A stretch of 64,000 nt of DNA from Nonomuraea sp. NEAU-A123 (GCF_018603905.1 NZ_JAHFZZ010000001.1:682001-746000), one strand, 5' to 3'. Positions 1 to 8,419 are shown, counted from the first letter of the stretch. The notes: a model not told the origin generated them from the letters alone. Made by a program: numbers and translations.

Positions 1-50
1 AGCAACTGACCCAGGCGGCCAAGGACGCGGGCTACACGGTGACCCCGTGA
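1..50 (+). CDS. C-terminal end of an upstream protein, probably ABC sugar-binding lipoprotein (partial)
   Basis: Only the last 15 codons are inside the window, read in the frame that ends at the TGA at 48-50. The tail (QLTQAAKDAGYTVTP) resembles the end of extracellular solute-binding proteins. The stop overlaps the GTG of the next gene in a GTGA arrangement, so the two are translationally coupled. Since the next two genes are sugar-type permeases, a CUT1 substrate-binding protein is the natural expectation, but this is mostly inferred from context. Confidence 0.55.
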   Translation, partial: QLTQAAKDAGYTVTP

Positions 51-928
51 CCGAACCACGGAGGCGGCACGTCGCGCCGTACCTGTTCCTCGCGCCGTAT
101 CTGGTGTTCCTCCTCATGTTCGGCGTGGTGCCCGCCGTCTACGCCGTGGGTATCTCGTTCGAGACCCCCGACGCGGCCTTCGCCGGGCTGGAGAACTGGG
201 CGGCGGTGCTGACCGACGCCCGGCTCCTGCCGTCGGCGCGGAACGTCGTCACCTACCTGGGCATGTGGCTGCCGACCATGCTGCTGTTCGTCACCGGGCT
301 GTCGCTGCTGGCCCACCACCACGGCGGCCGGATCTCGGCGGCGAGCCGCTTCGCCTGGTACCTGCCGGGCGCCGTCACCGGCGCGGCGGCGGCGCTGCTG
401 TGGCTGTTCATGCTGAGCCCGGGAATCAGCCCGTTCTCGCCGCTGCTCCGGCTCGCCGGCGTCAGCTCCGGCACCGACCTGCTGGGCGGGCAGGGCCTAC
501 CGGTCGTGCTCACCGTGATGGCCACGATGGTGACCGCCGGCGGCTGGATCGTCGTGGTGTACGCGGCGCTCAACACCGTGCCCGGCGAGATCCTCGAGGC
601 CGCGAGGGTCGACGGAGCAAACGGCTGGCAGGTGACGATGCGCATCAAGGCGCCCCACATCCGGCCGCAGCTCGCCCTCATGCTGATCTCCAGCTTCGCC
701 TACGGGACGCAGATCTTCGTCGAACCCCAGGTGCTGCGCTCGGCGTTCACCAGCCAGGTGAGCGAGACGTGGTCGCTGAACCAGCTCGCCTATTTCTTCG
801 CCACGCAGCGCGGGAACTTCGGCATGGCCGCCGCGCTGTCACTCATGCTGCTCGGCGTGGGCCTGCTGGTGGCGGTCTTCGTGATCGCCAGAACCGATCT
901 GTACGCGACCGGCAGCAGGAAGGGCTGA
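47..928 (+). CDS. ABC transporter permease, CUT1 family (MalF/UgpA-like)
   Basis: This 293-residue inner-membrane protein is a permease subunit of a carbohydrate ABC importer. It has a cytoplasmic basic start, a first membrane segment near residues 12-30, and about five further hydrophobic segments. The cytoplasmic EAA loop that docks the ATPase is visible as EAARVDGANGWQ near residues 185-200. The GTG at 47 overlaps the preceding stop and the next permease begins one base after this stop, so it is in the middle of an operon. The ATPase is not in the window; CUT1 systems often use a shared MsiK-type ATPase encoded elsewhere. The substrate is not predictable. Confidence 0.92.
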   Translation: MTEPRRRHVAPYLFLAPYLVFLLMFGVVPAVYAVGISFETPDAAFAGLENWAAVLTDARLLPSARNVVTYLGMWLPTMLLFVTGLSLLAHHHGGRISAASRFAWYLPGAVTGAAAALLWLFMLSPGISPFSPLLRLAGVSSGTDLLGGQGLPVVLTVMATMVTAGGWIVVVYAALNTVPGEILEAARVDGANGWQVTMRIKAPHIRPQLALMLISSFAYGTQIFVEPQVLRSAFTSQVSETWSLNQLAYFFATQRGNFGMAAALSLMLLGVGLLVAVFVIARTDLYATGSRKG

Positions 929-929
929 C

Positions 930-1859
930 ATGACGAGCGACTCCGTGCCGGAACCAAGGGCGGACATGACAGCCGGCACCGGACCACCGCTGCGGCGCCG
1001 GGCGAGCGCGGTCATCGGGGCGACCGTCATGCTGGTCTCCGCCGCCGCGTTCGTCATCCCGCTGCTGTGGCTCGTGCTGGCGCCGACTCACACGCGCGAG
1101 CGCCTCACCGCCGGCGCGTCGCTGACGTTCGGATCCGTCGCCGACCTCGGCCGCGCCTGGTCCAACCTCATGACCTTCGGCGATGGCCTGGTCCTGGACT
1201 GGCTGGCGAACTCGATCGGCTACTCGGTGGCCGCGGTGATCCTCGCGCTGTTGATGGCGGTCCCCGCCGGTTACGCGCTCGCCATGTACGACTTCCCCGG
1301 GCGCCGGGCCGTGTTGAACGCCACCCTGGTGACGATGATCATTCCTCAGGCGGCGCTGATCCTTCCCCTCTACCTGGAGATGGTCGGGCTCCAACTGATC
1401 GACACCGTCTGGTCGGTCGTGCTTCCGAGCGCGTTCTTCCCCTTCGGGGTCTACCTCACCTACCTCTACTACAACGACAACCTTCCGCGCAGCCTCATCG
1501 AGGCCGCCCGGATGGACGGCGCGTCGGAGTGGCGGGCCTTCGTGTCCCTCGGCCTCCCCCTGGGCCGGCCCGCCCTTGGGCTCACCGGGTTCTTCTGCTT
1601 CGTGCAGGCGTGGAACCAGTACTTCTTGCCCTTCGTCATGCTCGCCGACGACTCCAAGTACAACCTCCAACTCGGCCTCCAGACGCTGATCAGCTCCACC
1701 GCCGCCGTCAATCCGTCCTACGGCGCGACGATCCTGCCCATCCACCAGCCGGAGGCGGCGCTCGCCGGGCTCGTCACCGTCGGACCCATCCTCGTGATCT
1801 TCCTCGTCGCGCAGCGGTACTTGCGGGCCGGACAGCTCGGCGGAGCTGTCAAGGGATGA
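930..1859 (+). CDS. ABC transporter permease, CUT1 family (MalG-like)
   Basis: This 309-residue protein is the second permease of the sugar importer. A basic cytoplasmic N-terminus of about 25 residues precedes the first membrane helix (about 27-48). The EAA loop reads EAARMDGASEWRAF near residues 190-203. It starts one base after the stop of the first permease, which implies coupled translation and a heterodimeric channel. The C-terminal PEAALAGLVTVGPILVIF segment is the usual final helix of MalG-type subunits. No ATPase or hydrolase gene follows, since the next gene is on the opposite strand. Confidence 0.92.
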   Translation: MTSDSVPEPRADMTAGTGPPLRRRASAVIGATVMLVSAAAFVIPLLWLVLAPTHTRERLTAGASLTFGSVADLGRAWSNLMTFGDGLVLDWLANSIGYSVAAVILALLMAVPAGYALAMYDFPGRRAVLNATLVTMIIPQAALILPLYLEMVGLQLIDTVWSVVLPSAFFPFGVYLTYLYYNDNLPRSLIEAARMDGASEWRAFVSLGLPLGRPALGLTGFFCFVQAWNQYFLPFVMLADDSKYNLQLGLQTLISSTAAVNPSYGATILPIHQPEAALAGLVTVGPILVIFLVAQRYLRAGQLGGAVKG

Positions 1860-1960
1860 TCAGCCACGTCCCCGCCACCGCGGCCGCTTCAGGAATGGGA
1901 TTCCGATCTCGGAACAGGGTCGCGCGGAATCGCAGACCCGCCCGATCAAGCAGGCGCTGA

Positions 1961-2614
1961 TCAATCGTTGGCAGCGCTGATTCCGAGCGATGGCCGACAC
2001 TCGGCAACGCCGACAAGTTCGATATCGTCACGGCGAGCTACTGCCCAGCGCTCCCTCGTGAGCCTCCAACGATTTAAGGCCGCGGCTTCACCTCGTCGAG
2101 TGGCCCAAGTGACGCCGTTCGGCTCATAGCCCAGGGCCTGTGAGACACGATTCGAGGCGAGGTTGTCGTGGAACGCCTCGCTGGCAGTCTCCCGTGCTCC
2201 AAAGCCCTCGAAGGCCAGGTGCAGCACGGCCTGCCGCATCTCCTTGCCCCATCCGCGGCCCCGTACTTCGGGATCCAGCCAGGAGAAGGTGTGTACGGTG
2301 CCGAACGTCATGAATTCCGTGCCAATGAGGTCCTGCATCCCGACAGGCTCACCGTCCACAATGACGACGAAGTACAGCCGCCAGAAGTCTTCGCTGACCC
2401 GTGCCCGGCCCGCCCAGATCGCCCGCCGCCAAGCCCACTCACGTTCGGGGTTCTCCTTGTAGAGAGACATCGGGTCGTCGAACGGCCAAGGCTCAGAGAC
2501 GGCAACTCCTTTACGGACCACCGGGACCAGGCGTTCGAGGAGTTCGTCAGTCGCCGCAGCCAACGTGAGGCGCGGGGTGCGAACCTGCAGGCGAAGCGGA
2601 GGATAGGAGGACAT
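1961..2614 (-). CDS. GNAT family N-acetyltransferase
   Basis: The 217-residue product has the RimJ/RimL-type GNAT layout: an N-terminal strand LQVRTPRLTL, a central VIVDGEPVGM strand, and the acetyl-CoA pyrophosphate-binding motif RGRGWGKEM followed by helix AVLHLAFEGF at about residues 134-155. The substrate is unknown. The start chosen is the ATG at 2614, giving the usual short N-terminus. In-frame ATGs at 2629 and 2635 are alternatives and none has a clear Shine-Dalgarno. The frame stays open upstream into an HNH relic, which should not be annotated as part of this protein. Confidence 0.82.
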   Translation of the reverse strand: MSSYPPLRLQVRTPRLTLAAATDELLERLVPVVRKGVAVSEPWPFDDPMSLYKENPEREWAWRRAIWAGRARVSEDFWRLYFVVIVDGEPVGMQDLIGTEFMTFGTVHTFSWLDPEVRGRGWGKEMRQAVLHLAFEGFGARETASEAFHDNLASNRVSQALGYEPNGVTWATRRGEAAALNRWRLTRERWAVARRDDIELVGVAECRPSLGISAAND

Positions 2615-2728
2615 GGCTGACGAAGGCATCGACATGGTCCCGCACCCTAGACGGGGGCCTCGATGCCGCGCATCCGAATAAGTCGGCCGCCAACGACGCC
2701 CGCTTGGAAAGCTCGCCACCGCCGAGGC

Positions 2729-2857
2729 GCTTCCGGGGCGTGGCTGTCCCGGTTTGCCGAGGTCGGCGAGTTTGCGGACGTGGTGGACCTGGATGGTGCC
2801 ACGTGTGCCGCATAGCTCGCATCGGCCTGCAAGGAGACGGACGATCAGCTCCTTGCG
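2729..2857 (-). pseudogene. Relic of a group II intron reverse transcriptase/maturase (C-terminal HNH segment)
   Basis: About 43 codons on the minus strand read as the zinc/HNH endonuclease tail of group II intron-encoded proteins. The recognisable parts are ELIVRLLAGRCELCG followed by IQVHHVRKLADL and a KPGQP stretch. In intact maturases this lies after the RT and maturase domains and before a second CxxC pair. None of those parts is present on either side, so it is a degraded fragment. It happens to be in frame with the GNAT gene downstream. The family assignment is from motif memory. Confidence 0.7.
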
Positions 2858-2976
2858 GCGGATGATGCCCGGACCGGGTGAGCGTCGCGATCGAGAGCGA
2901 GTTGCCCGGGAACGCGGTGGGCAAGGTCCGCAAGAACCGGCTCGTCGCCACGGTGGGATAGACCGCACACAGGTTC

Positions 2977-3732
2977 TCAGCTGGTGGCGCCCCAGGTGAG
3001 AGAGAGGCCGGTGGCGGCGCGTTCGGTGCGGATCTCCATCATGCTGCCGAGGATGGTGGCATGGTCGGACACCACGGGCGTGGCGTCGAGCGTGTAAGTG
3101 ATCCGGGTGCTGACGAGCACCGGGCTGCCCTGCGGCTCGTGGAGGTGGCGGGCGGCGGCGGGGTCGAGCAGACCGGGCCGGACCGCCTCGGACGCCCGGG
3201 CGACCGTCACTCCCGCGTCGGCGAGGGCCGTGTAGAGGGAGACGGCGGTGAAGTCGCGGTCGCGGATCTGGTCGGCCACCGGCCGGCGGACCCAGGACAC
3301 CTGGTGTACGGCGGGACGTCCCGCGAACTCGCGGACCCGCTCCAGCCGCAGAGCGGTGTCGCCGGGACGCAGCCGCAGCTCCGCGGCGATCCGGGCGGGG
3401 GCCCGGCGCACCGCCCGCCCGGCCACCGCGGTGCGTACGTCGTGGCCCTGTTTACGCAGGTCGTCGACCAGGCTGCGGAGCGAGTCGAGCTGGTACGCCA
3501 GGTGGGGCGGGGCGACGAACGTACCCCTGCCGGGCTGCTGCACGATCAGCCTCTCGTCGCTGAGCTCGCGCAACGCCTGGCGCAGCGTCATGAGGGTCAC
3601 CCCGTAGGAGGCGCTCAGCTCCCGTTGCGGCGGCAGGGCCGCACCGGGGGCGTAGTGTCCCGACCGGATCTTCGCGGCGAGGTCGGCGGCGATGGCGCGG
3701 TATCTCGCCTCGTGCCCGGCGTCGGGAGTCAT
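2977..3732 (-). CDS. GntR family transcriptional regulator (HutC/UTRA subfamily)
   Basis: This 251-residue regulator has an N-terminal winged helix-turn-helix (about residues 8-75, with LPPQRELSASYGVTLMTLRQAL as recognition region and GRGTFVAPP as wing) and a C-terminal UTRA ligand domain (about 95-240). Its ATG overlaps the trpA stop by four bases (ATGA), so it is the third gene of the trpB-trpA operon. That arrangement suggests feedback control of the operon, probably at the repeated GT-N2-TA-N2-AC elements upstream of trpB. The effector is unknown; tryptophan or an indole precursor is only a guess. Confidence 0.9.
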   Translation of the reverse strand: MTPDAGHEARYRAIAADLAAKIRSGHYAPGAALPPQRELSASYGVTLMTLRQALRELSDERLIVQQPGRGTFVAPPHLAYQLDSLRSLVDDLRKQGHDVRTAVAGRAVRRAPARIAAELRLRPGDTALRLERVREFAGRPAVHQVSWVRRPVADQIRDRDFTAVSLYTALADAGVTVARASEAVRPGLLDPAAARHLHEPQGSPVLVSTRITYTLDATPVVSDHATILGSMMEIRTERAATGLSLTWGATS

Positions 3733-4544
3733 CGTGGTTGGTCACACTCCTGGTCGAGGGCTTGCCGCAGAGTCGCGAGGAAGGCCCGCAGGTCGTCCGG
3801 CCCAGCCCCGTCGAGCACCCGCCGCATGACCGCGGCGCCGACCACCACGCCGTCGGCGTGCCGGCGGGCTTCGCGTGCCTGGTCCGGGGTGGAAATGCCA
3901 AATCCTAGCAAGACCGGCCGGTCGGTGACGCGCCTGATCCGCTCGGTGAGCTCCGCCGCCGAAGCGGCGAGGGCGGTCCGCTCACCGGTGGTGCCCATCA
4001 GCGACACCGCGTAGACGAATCCGCGGCTGCGGCACGAGATCTCCGCCAGCCGCGGCTGCGGCGTCGCCGGCGACGCCAGCAGGACCAGCTCGATCCCGGT
4101 GGCGGCGGCCACGTCCGTCAGCTCGTCCGCCTCGTGCACCGGCAGGTCGGGCACGATCAGGCCACCGACGCCGGCCCGGCGCAGTGCGGCGCAGAACGTC
4201 TCGGGGCCGTCGTGCAGCACCAGGTTGTAGTAGGTGCTGACGACCAGCGGCACGCCCAGGTCCGGCATGCCGGACAGGTCGGCGAGGATCCGGCGGGTGC
4301 TCGCCCCCCGGGCCAGTGCCGTTTCGCTGGCCTGCTGGATGGTGACGCCGTCCAGCGTGGGGTCGGAGAAGGGCAGGCCGACCTCGATCGCGTCCGCCCC
4401 GGCGGCGGCGAACGCCCGCAGGTAGTCCGTCCAGCCGGGCGTGATCCCCGCGGTGACGTACGGCATGAGCAGGCCGCGGCCGGTGTCCCGGCGGGCACGT
4501 AGGTGGCGTTCGACCGCGCCCGCGGTCAGGGTGGGGTCCGTCAC
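3729..4544 (-). CDS. trpA: Tryptophan synthase alpha subunit
   Basis: The 271-residue TIM-barrel enzyme cleaves indole-3-glycerol phosphate to indole and glyceraldehyde 3-phosphate. Catalytic Glu and Asp lie in AIEVGLPFSDP and LDGVTIQQAS, near residues 48 and 59. The phosphate-binding loop GFGISTPDQA and a GAAVMR segment are also present. The usual DGP is DGV here, a mild departure. It begins at the GTG at 4544, which overlaps the trpB stop (GTGA), and its own stop overlaps gntR. The long open frame upstream of this GTG runs out of phase through trpB and is not coding. Confidence 0.95.
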   Translation of the reverse strand: MTDPTLTAGAVERHLRARRDTGRGLLMPYVTAGITPGWTDYLRAFAAAGADAIEVGLPFSDPTLDGVTIQQASETALARGASTRRILADLSGMPDLGVPLVVSTYYNLVLHDGPETFCAALRRAGVGGLIVPDLPVHEADELTDVAAATGIELVLLASPATPQPRLAEISCRSRGFVYAVSLMGTTGERTALAASAAELTERIRRVTDRPVLLGFGISTPDQAREARRHADGVVVGAAVMRRVLDGAGPDDLRAFLATLRQALDQECDQPR

Positions 4545-5746
4545 AGCAGCTCCTTCAGGGTTGAGACGTCCTTGTCGCCCCGGCCGGACAGCGTCATCAG
4601 CACCGTCGATCCTGCGGGCAGGTCGCCGTCGCCCGCCGCGCGGATCACCCAGGCGAGGGCGTGCGCCGATTCGAGCGCCGGGACGATGCCTTCGGTACGC
4701 GCCAGCCGTACCGCCGCGCCGACCGCCTCGTCGTCGGTCACCGTGACGTAGCGGGCCCGGCCCAGGTCGCGCAGGTGGGCGTGTTCCGGGCCGACTCCCG
4801 GGTAGTCGAGCCCGGCGGCGATGGAGTGCGCCTGGGTGATCTGCCCGTCGTCGTCCTGCAGGAACAGCGAGCGGCAGCCGTGCAGGACGCCGAGCCGGCC
4901 GCGGGCCGCCCCGGCGCCGCCCTCCGCCTCGACACCGACCAGGCGCGCCGGGGTGTCGGCGAATCCGGCGAACGTGCCGGCCGCGTTGGAGCCGCCGCCG
5001 ACGCACGCGACCACGTAGTCCGGGACGCCGGTCCGCAGCTCGGCGGCGCACTGCCCGCGGGCCTCGTCGCCGATGATCCGCTGGAACTCCCTGACCATCC
5101 ATGGGTACGGATCCGGCCCGACGACCGAACCGATGCAGTAGTGGGAGTCGCCGGTCGCGCCCACCCAGTGCCGCATGGCCTCGCTGGTCGCGTCCTTGAG
5201 CGTACGGCTGCCCGTGGTCACCGGGACCACCTCGGCACCCAGCATGCGCATCCGGAAGACGTTCAGCGCCTGCCGCTCGATGTCGCGCTCGCCCATGAAC
5301 ACCGTGGCCTCCAGCCCGAGCAGCGCGGCGGCGGTCGCGGTGGCCACCCCGTGCTGGCCCGCTCCCGTCTCGGCGATCAGCCTGCGCCGCCCCATCCGGA
5401 TGGCCAGCAGGGCCTGGCCCAGCACATTGTTGATCTTGTGGGATCCGGTGTGGGTGAGATCCTCGCGCTTGAGATACAGCTGTACGCCCAGCGCCTCCGA
5501 CAGCCGGTGGACCGGTGTGAGCGGGGTCGGCCGCCCGACATGCACGGCGAGCAGCCTCGCCAGGGCACCGCGGAACCCCGGATCCGCCCAGGCCTCCCGG
5601 AACGCCTCGTCCACCTCGCGGCACGCCTCCACCAGGGACTCCGGCGCGTACCGTCCGCCGTACTCGCCGAATCGGCCCCGCGCTCGGGGCTCGCCCATCG
5701 TCGCGTCCAGCGGGACTGGCTCACGCCACGGCAACGCTTCTCGCAT
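4541..5746 (-). CDS. trpB: Tryptophan synthase beta subunit
   Basis: This 401-residue PLP enzyme condenses indole with serine. The N-terminal GRFGEYGGRYAPESL block is the TrpB1 signature. The PLP Schiff-base lysine is in GSHKINNVLGQAL, and the phosphate-binding glycine loop is GGGSNAAGTF. The ATG at 5746 is chosen because GGAG lies six bases upstream; the frame is open further back but over AT-rich operator sequence. It is the first gene of trpB-trpA-gntR. No trpC, trpD or trpE is nearby, so this may be a second, specialised tryptophan synthase rather than the housekeeping copy. Confidence 0.95.
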   Translation of the reverse strand: MREALPWREPVPLDATMGEPRARGRFGEYGGRYAPESLVEACREVDEAFREAWADPGFRGALARLLAVHVGRPTPLTPVHRLSEALGVQLYLKREDLTHTGSHKINNVLGQALLAIRMGRRRLIAETGAGQHGVATATAAALLGLEATVFMGERDIERQALNVFRMRMLGAEVVPVTTGSRTLKDATSEAMRHWVGATGDSHYCIGSVVGPDPYPWMVREFQRIIGDEARGQCAAELRTGVPDYVVACVGGGSNAAGTFAGFADTPARLVGVEAEGGAGAARGRLGVLHGCRSLFLQDDDGQITQAHSIAAGLDYPGVGPEHAHLRDLGRARYVTVTDDEAVGAAVRLARTEGIVPALESAHALAWVIRAAGDGDLPAGSTVLMTLSGRGDKDVSTLKELL

Positions 5747-5763
5747 GCCATGCTCCGATCGTC

Positions 5764-5793
5764 GTTCTATAACTCTATAGAGAGTTCTATAAC
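5764..5793. promoter_or_regulatory. Operator-like repeats upstream of trpB
   Basis: The 10-mer GTTCTATAAC occurs at 5764-5773 and again at 5784-5793, a 20-base repeat (about two helical turns). Between them lies the inverted repeat AACTCT-ATAG-AGAGTT (5771-5786). Each 10-mer fits the GT-N2-TA-N2-AC dyad recognised by many GntR-family regulators. The block lies 18-47 bases upstream of the trpB start in an unusually AT-rich patch, so it probably overlaps the promoter. The encoded GntR protein is the likely binder (inference). Confidence 0.65.
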
Positions 5794-5996
5794 AGTGAGT
5801 GTGGCACGGGAGGCCTGGACGCGCCACCACCTGTGCTCGGCATGGCAGCCAGGAGGGCCTTCGGCCGCGAATCGCAGCACGAGCGTGCGGTTACGGGTGC
5901 CGCGCTGAGTGGCGGCCAAGTCGATCTTGCGCAGCGGCAGCTTGACAGAGTGCCGCAGGTGCCTGTGGCCAGCGAGCGGCCGTCGATCAAGGCAGA

Positions 5997-6782
5997 ATGC
6001 TACGCATGACCAAGACAGTGGACTTGCCTGGTGGGACTGCGTTGCCGTTGATCGGTTTTGGGACCTGGCAGCTCTCGCCCAAGACGGCGTACGAGTCGGT
6101 GCGTGCGGCGCTTGAGATCGGTTATCGACATGTCGACACCGCGACCTTGTACCAGAACGAGTCGGACGTCGGCAGAGCCGTGAAAGACAGTGGCCTGGAC
6201 CGGGAGCAGGTCTTCGTCACCACCAAACTCCGCCCGCAGGACGCGCGGCATGCCCGTCGTACTCTGGAGTCGAGTCTTCGGCTGCTCGACACCGGCTACG
6301 TGGATCTCTGGCTGATCCACTGGCCGACGAGCCAGGACGAGCTCGTCTCGACGTGGCAGGAACTGTTGTCCGCCAAGGATGCCGGACTGGTCCGGAACGT
6401 CGGTGTCAGCAACTACAGCCCCGCACAGATCGACCTTCTGACCAAGGCGACCGGACAGCAGCCGGCAGTCAACCAGATTCCGTGGAGCCCGGCGCAGCAC
6501 GACCCAGCCCTGCTGGAGGAGCACCGCCAGCGAGGGGTGGTCGTCGAGGGCTACAGCGGCCTTAAGAACACCGACCTGAACAACCCGGTTCTCACCGAGA
6601 TCGCCCAGAGGCACGATGTCACTCCCGCCCAGGTCGTCCTCCGCTGGCATCTGGAACACGACATCGTGATCCTGCCCAGGTCCTCCCGCCGGGAACGCAT
6701 CGCCACCAACTTCGACCTGCAAGGCTTCAGCCTCACAGCTGAAGACGTCACCGCGATCGACACCCTCACCCGAGCCGGCTGA
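5997..6782 (+). CDS. Aldo/keto reductase (AKR5-like)
   Basis: This 261-residue NADPH-dependent oxidoreductase has the full AKR catalytic tetrad: Asp47 in HVDTA, Tyr52 in LYQNE, Lys77 in TTKL and His108 in LIHWP. The cofactor segment VGVSNYSPAQI and the C-terminal ILPRSSRRERIATN (NADP 2'-phosphate site) are intact. The length matches 2,5-diketogluconate reductase-type AKRs. Start could be the ATG at 5997 (weak AAGG upstream) or the in-frame ATG at 6006. It stands alone, and the substrate is unknown. Confidence 0.92.
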   Translation: MLRMTKTVDLPGGTALPLIGFGTWQLSPKTAYESVRAALEIGYRHVDTATLYQNESDVGRAVKDSGLDREQVFVTTKLRPQDARHARRTLESSLRLLDTGYVDLWLIHWPTSQDELVSTWQELLSAKDAGLVRNVGVSNYSPAQIDLLTKATGQQPAVNQIPWSPAQHDPALLEEHRQRGVVVEGYSGLKNTDLNNPVLTEIAQRHDVTPAQVVLRWHLEHDIVILPRSSRRERIATNFDLQGFSLTAEDVTAIDTLTRAG

Positions 6783-6916
6783 GCGAAGACGGCGGGTGAA
6801 CCTCTCCCGCGTGAACTCGGAGTCCACATACCCGCCCTATCTGCAGACCGCTCCGGTCCTGGAGAGCTGGGATGTGGTGGGCCGTCCAAGTCAGCGGCGG
6901 CTCGGCCGCGTTTCAC

Positions 6917-6988
6917 AAGGGTGTTGAGCCACTGGTTGATCGCGGCGATGATGGCGACGGCTTCGTAGCGTACGGCGGCCAGCCTTGG
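6917..6988 (-). pseudogene. Relic of an IS transposase C-terminus (IS5-like)
   Basis: On the minus strand about 24 codons read RLAAVRYEAVAIIAAINQWL and a short tail. This resembles the final helix of IS5-type DDE transposases, where a ...TRYDKLAVRYEA...IAAINEWL pattern is common. No DDE residues, inverted repeats or other transposase segments are visible around it. It sits immediately before the point where the neighbouring SDR gene loses its N-terminus, so insertion and later decay of an element probably caused that truncation (inference). Confidence 0.5.
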
Positions 6989-7048
6989 TGGCCGGGAGAG
7001 GCGATCGCCGCCGTCGCGGCATTGCTCGATGCGCCCCATGGCCTCGGC

Positions 7049-7639
7049 GATCCGGTCGAGCGCGGTGAGAAAGCCGCGGCGGCGCTTGGCGCACGATTCG
7101 TGCAGCTCGACGTGACCGACGACGCATCGGTGAGCAACGCGCTGGCGGCGATCGACTTGGCTGAGGGCCGCCTCGACGTCCTGGTGAACAACGCAGGCAT
7201 CCTCGGGGACGGCGTCACCGACGGCCCCACGGCTCTTCGGGCCTTCGACACCAACGCGGTGGGAATCGTGCGGGTCACGGAGGCGGCACTTCCCCTCCTG
7301 CGTAAATCCTCGAACCCAACCGTGGTCACCGTTTCGAGCAGTGCCGGATCGTTCTGGGCAGTGACCAATCCGGACCGGCCGGAATTCAACTTGCCGTTGG
7401 CGCTCTACTCCGCCTCGAAGTCCGCAGCCACCATGCTGACGATCCAGTACGCCAAGTCCCAGCCGGGCATCAAGTTCAACGCAGTCGAGCCCGGCACCAC
7501 CGCGACCGACATGACCGCGGCGTTCGGAATCGGAAGGGCGCCGGAGGCGAGTGCCAGGGTCGTCGTGCGTTTGGCAACTCTCGACGCGGACGGCCCGACA
7601 GGAACTTTTCAGGACGAGAACGGGGAAGTGCCTTGGTAG
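7049..7639 (+). pseudogene. Short-chain dehydrogenase/reductase, N-terminally truncated
   Basis: From about 7049 the frame encodes a clear classical SDR: RLDVLVNNAGILG, the active-site Ser in VTVSSSAGS, Tyr-x3-Lys in YSASKSA, and a normal C-terminus VEPGTTATDMT. The first about 45 residues of the fold, including the glycine-rich NAD(P) site TGxxxGxG, are missing. They are replaced by unrelated sequence that carries an IS relic on the other strand. An ATG at 6872 with GGAG seven bases upstream could still produce a 255-residue hybrid, but without the cofactor motif it is unlikely to be active. Confidence 0.78.
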
Positions 7640-7773
7640 CCGTGTAGGTACGAACACGAGCGAGCGAGCGGCGAGACCTGGCGACACCAGGAGAACTGTC
7701 GGAAAGTGCTGCGCGGCGACCGCGTAGAACTGGCCTTCGATGACCCGCCCGCCAACAGAGGCTCTCAGACGAC

Positions 7774-7806
7774 CGGAGGCTCCAGCTCTACAGGCTGGAG
7801 CCTCCG
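7774..7806. terminator. Strong hairpin, probable bidirectional terminator
   Basis: CGGAGGCTCCAG (7774-7785) pairs perfectly with CTGGAGCCTCCG (7795-7806) around a 9-base loop. It lies between the plus-strand SDR relic and the minus-strand gene ending at 7871, so it could stop transcription from both sides. There is no long T-run, as is common in high-GC actinomycetes. Confidence 0.7.
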
Positions 7807-7870
7807 TCGTGTACTGCCCGTTTTGCGCTACTCAGTAATGGGATGGCTCTTGCGCAGGCCTTTGCCGAGA

Positions 7871-8137
7871 TTATGCGCCGGGACATGGATTGTTGCGCAT
7901 ACCCTCGCCGAGATTGAACAGACGGTCGTCCCACTTATCGCGGCCTTCAGGGGTCTTCAGGCTCTCGATCTCCCGCCGGACCTTATCGCCTACGTAGGCG
8001 CCTCCGGCTGCTCCGGCCAGTGGATGCCCAACGAGAGTGCCGAGAGCCGTCCCCTTCACCGTGACCGCTGCATGAGTAATGACGGCTACACCGTCGATGA
8101 TCTCGTGACTTACGGGGGTCTTCTTTTTCTTTCCCAT
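7871..8137 (-). CDS. Small glycine-rich hypothetical protein
   Basis: This 88-residue protein starts with MGKKKK and has a GAAGG.AYVGDKVRREIE segment after a run of small residues (GTALGTLVGHPLAGAAGGA, about 30-50), which may insert in a membrane or pack as a glycine zipper. The ATG at 8137 is supported by GAAGGG about six bases upstream. It lies 21 bases after the stop of the gene at 8159-8419 and is probably cotranscribed with it. I do not recognise the family. Confidence 0.6.
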   Translation of the reverse strand: MGKKKKTPVSHEIIDGVAVITHAAVTVKGTALGTLVGHPLAGAAGGAYVGDKVRREIESLKTPEGRDKWDDRLFNLGEGMRNNPCPGA

Positions 8138-8158
8138 ATCGACCCTTCTCTGCAACCC

Positions 8159-8419
8159 CTAGGGGGGCTGGTCGCACATAGCTGCACGGTAAAACACGGC
8201 ATGGTTTTTAGCGACGGCGAGCCATACGGTTGTGGCTTCCCAGGTAGCGCGCTGAATATTGACATGGGCCGTGTATTGGCCTGACAAGAGGCGGTCTTTC
8301 TGCCCGCGTTCGCGGACGTCGATCGCCAGGGCGTGGATCGCGGCCTCGCGATCGTCGAACAGCACGACGTCGCTGGGGGTGCCGTCGCCGCATTTCAGCT
8401 CGGGAGCGGGATGTGCCAC
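8159..8419 (-). CDS. Small hypothetical protein
   Basis: The 86-residue frame starts at GTG 8419 and reads MAHPAPELKCGDGTPSDVV onward, with mixed acidic and hydrophobic composition typical of a small globular protein and no membrane segment. It has no strong Shine-Dalgarno. Its close spacing to the 88-residue gene downstream suggests a two-gene unit. Function is unknown and its reality is moderately supported by normal-looking protein composition only. Confidence 0.45.
   Translation of the reverse strand: MAHPAPELKCGDGTPSDVVLFDDREAAIHALAIDVRERGQKDRLLSGQYTAHVNIQRATWEATTVWLAVAKNHAVFYRAAMCDQPP

Noticed and set aside
3729..5624. TrpA fused to a 360-residue N-terminal extension
   Set aside because: The extension is trpB read in the wrong frame. 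GTG 4544 overlapping the trpB stop is the proper start.
5831..5996. Possible gene relic between trpB and the aldo-keto reductase
   Set aside because: A minus-strand frame reading KLPLRKIDLAATQRGTRNRTLVLRFA looks protein-like, but it is too short, lacks a start, and I cannot place it in a family.
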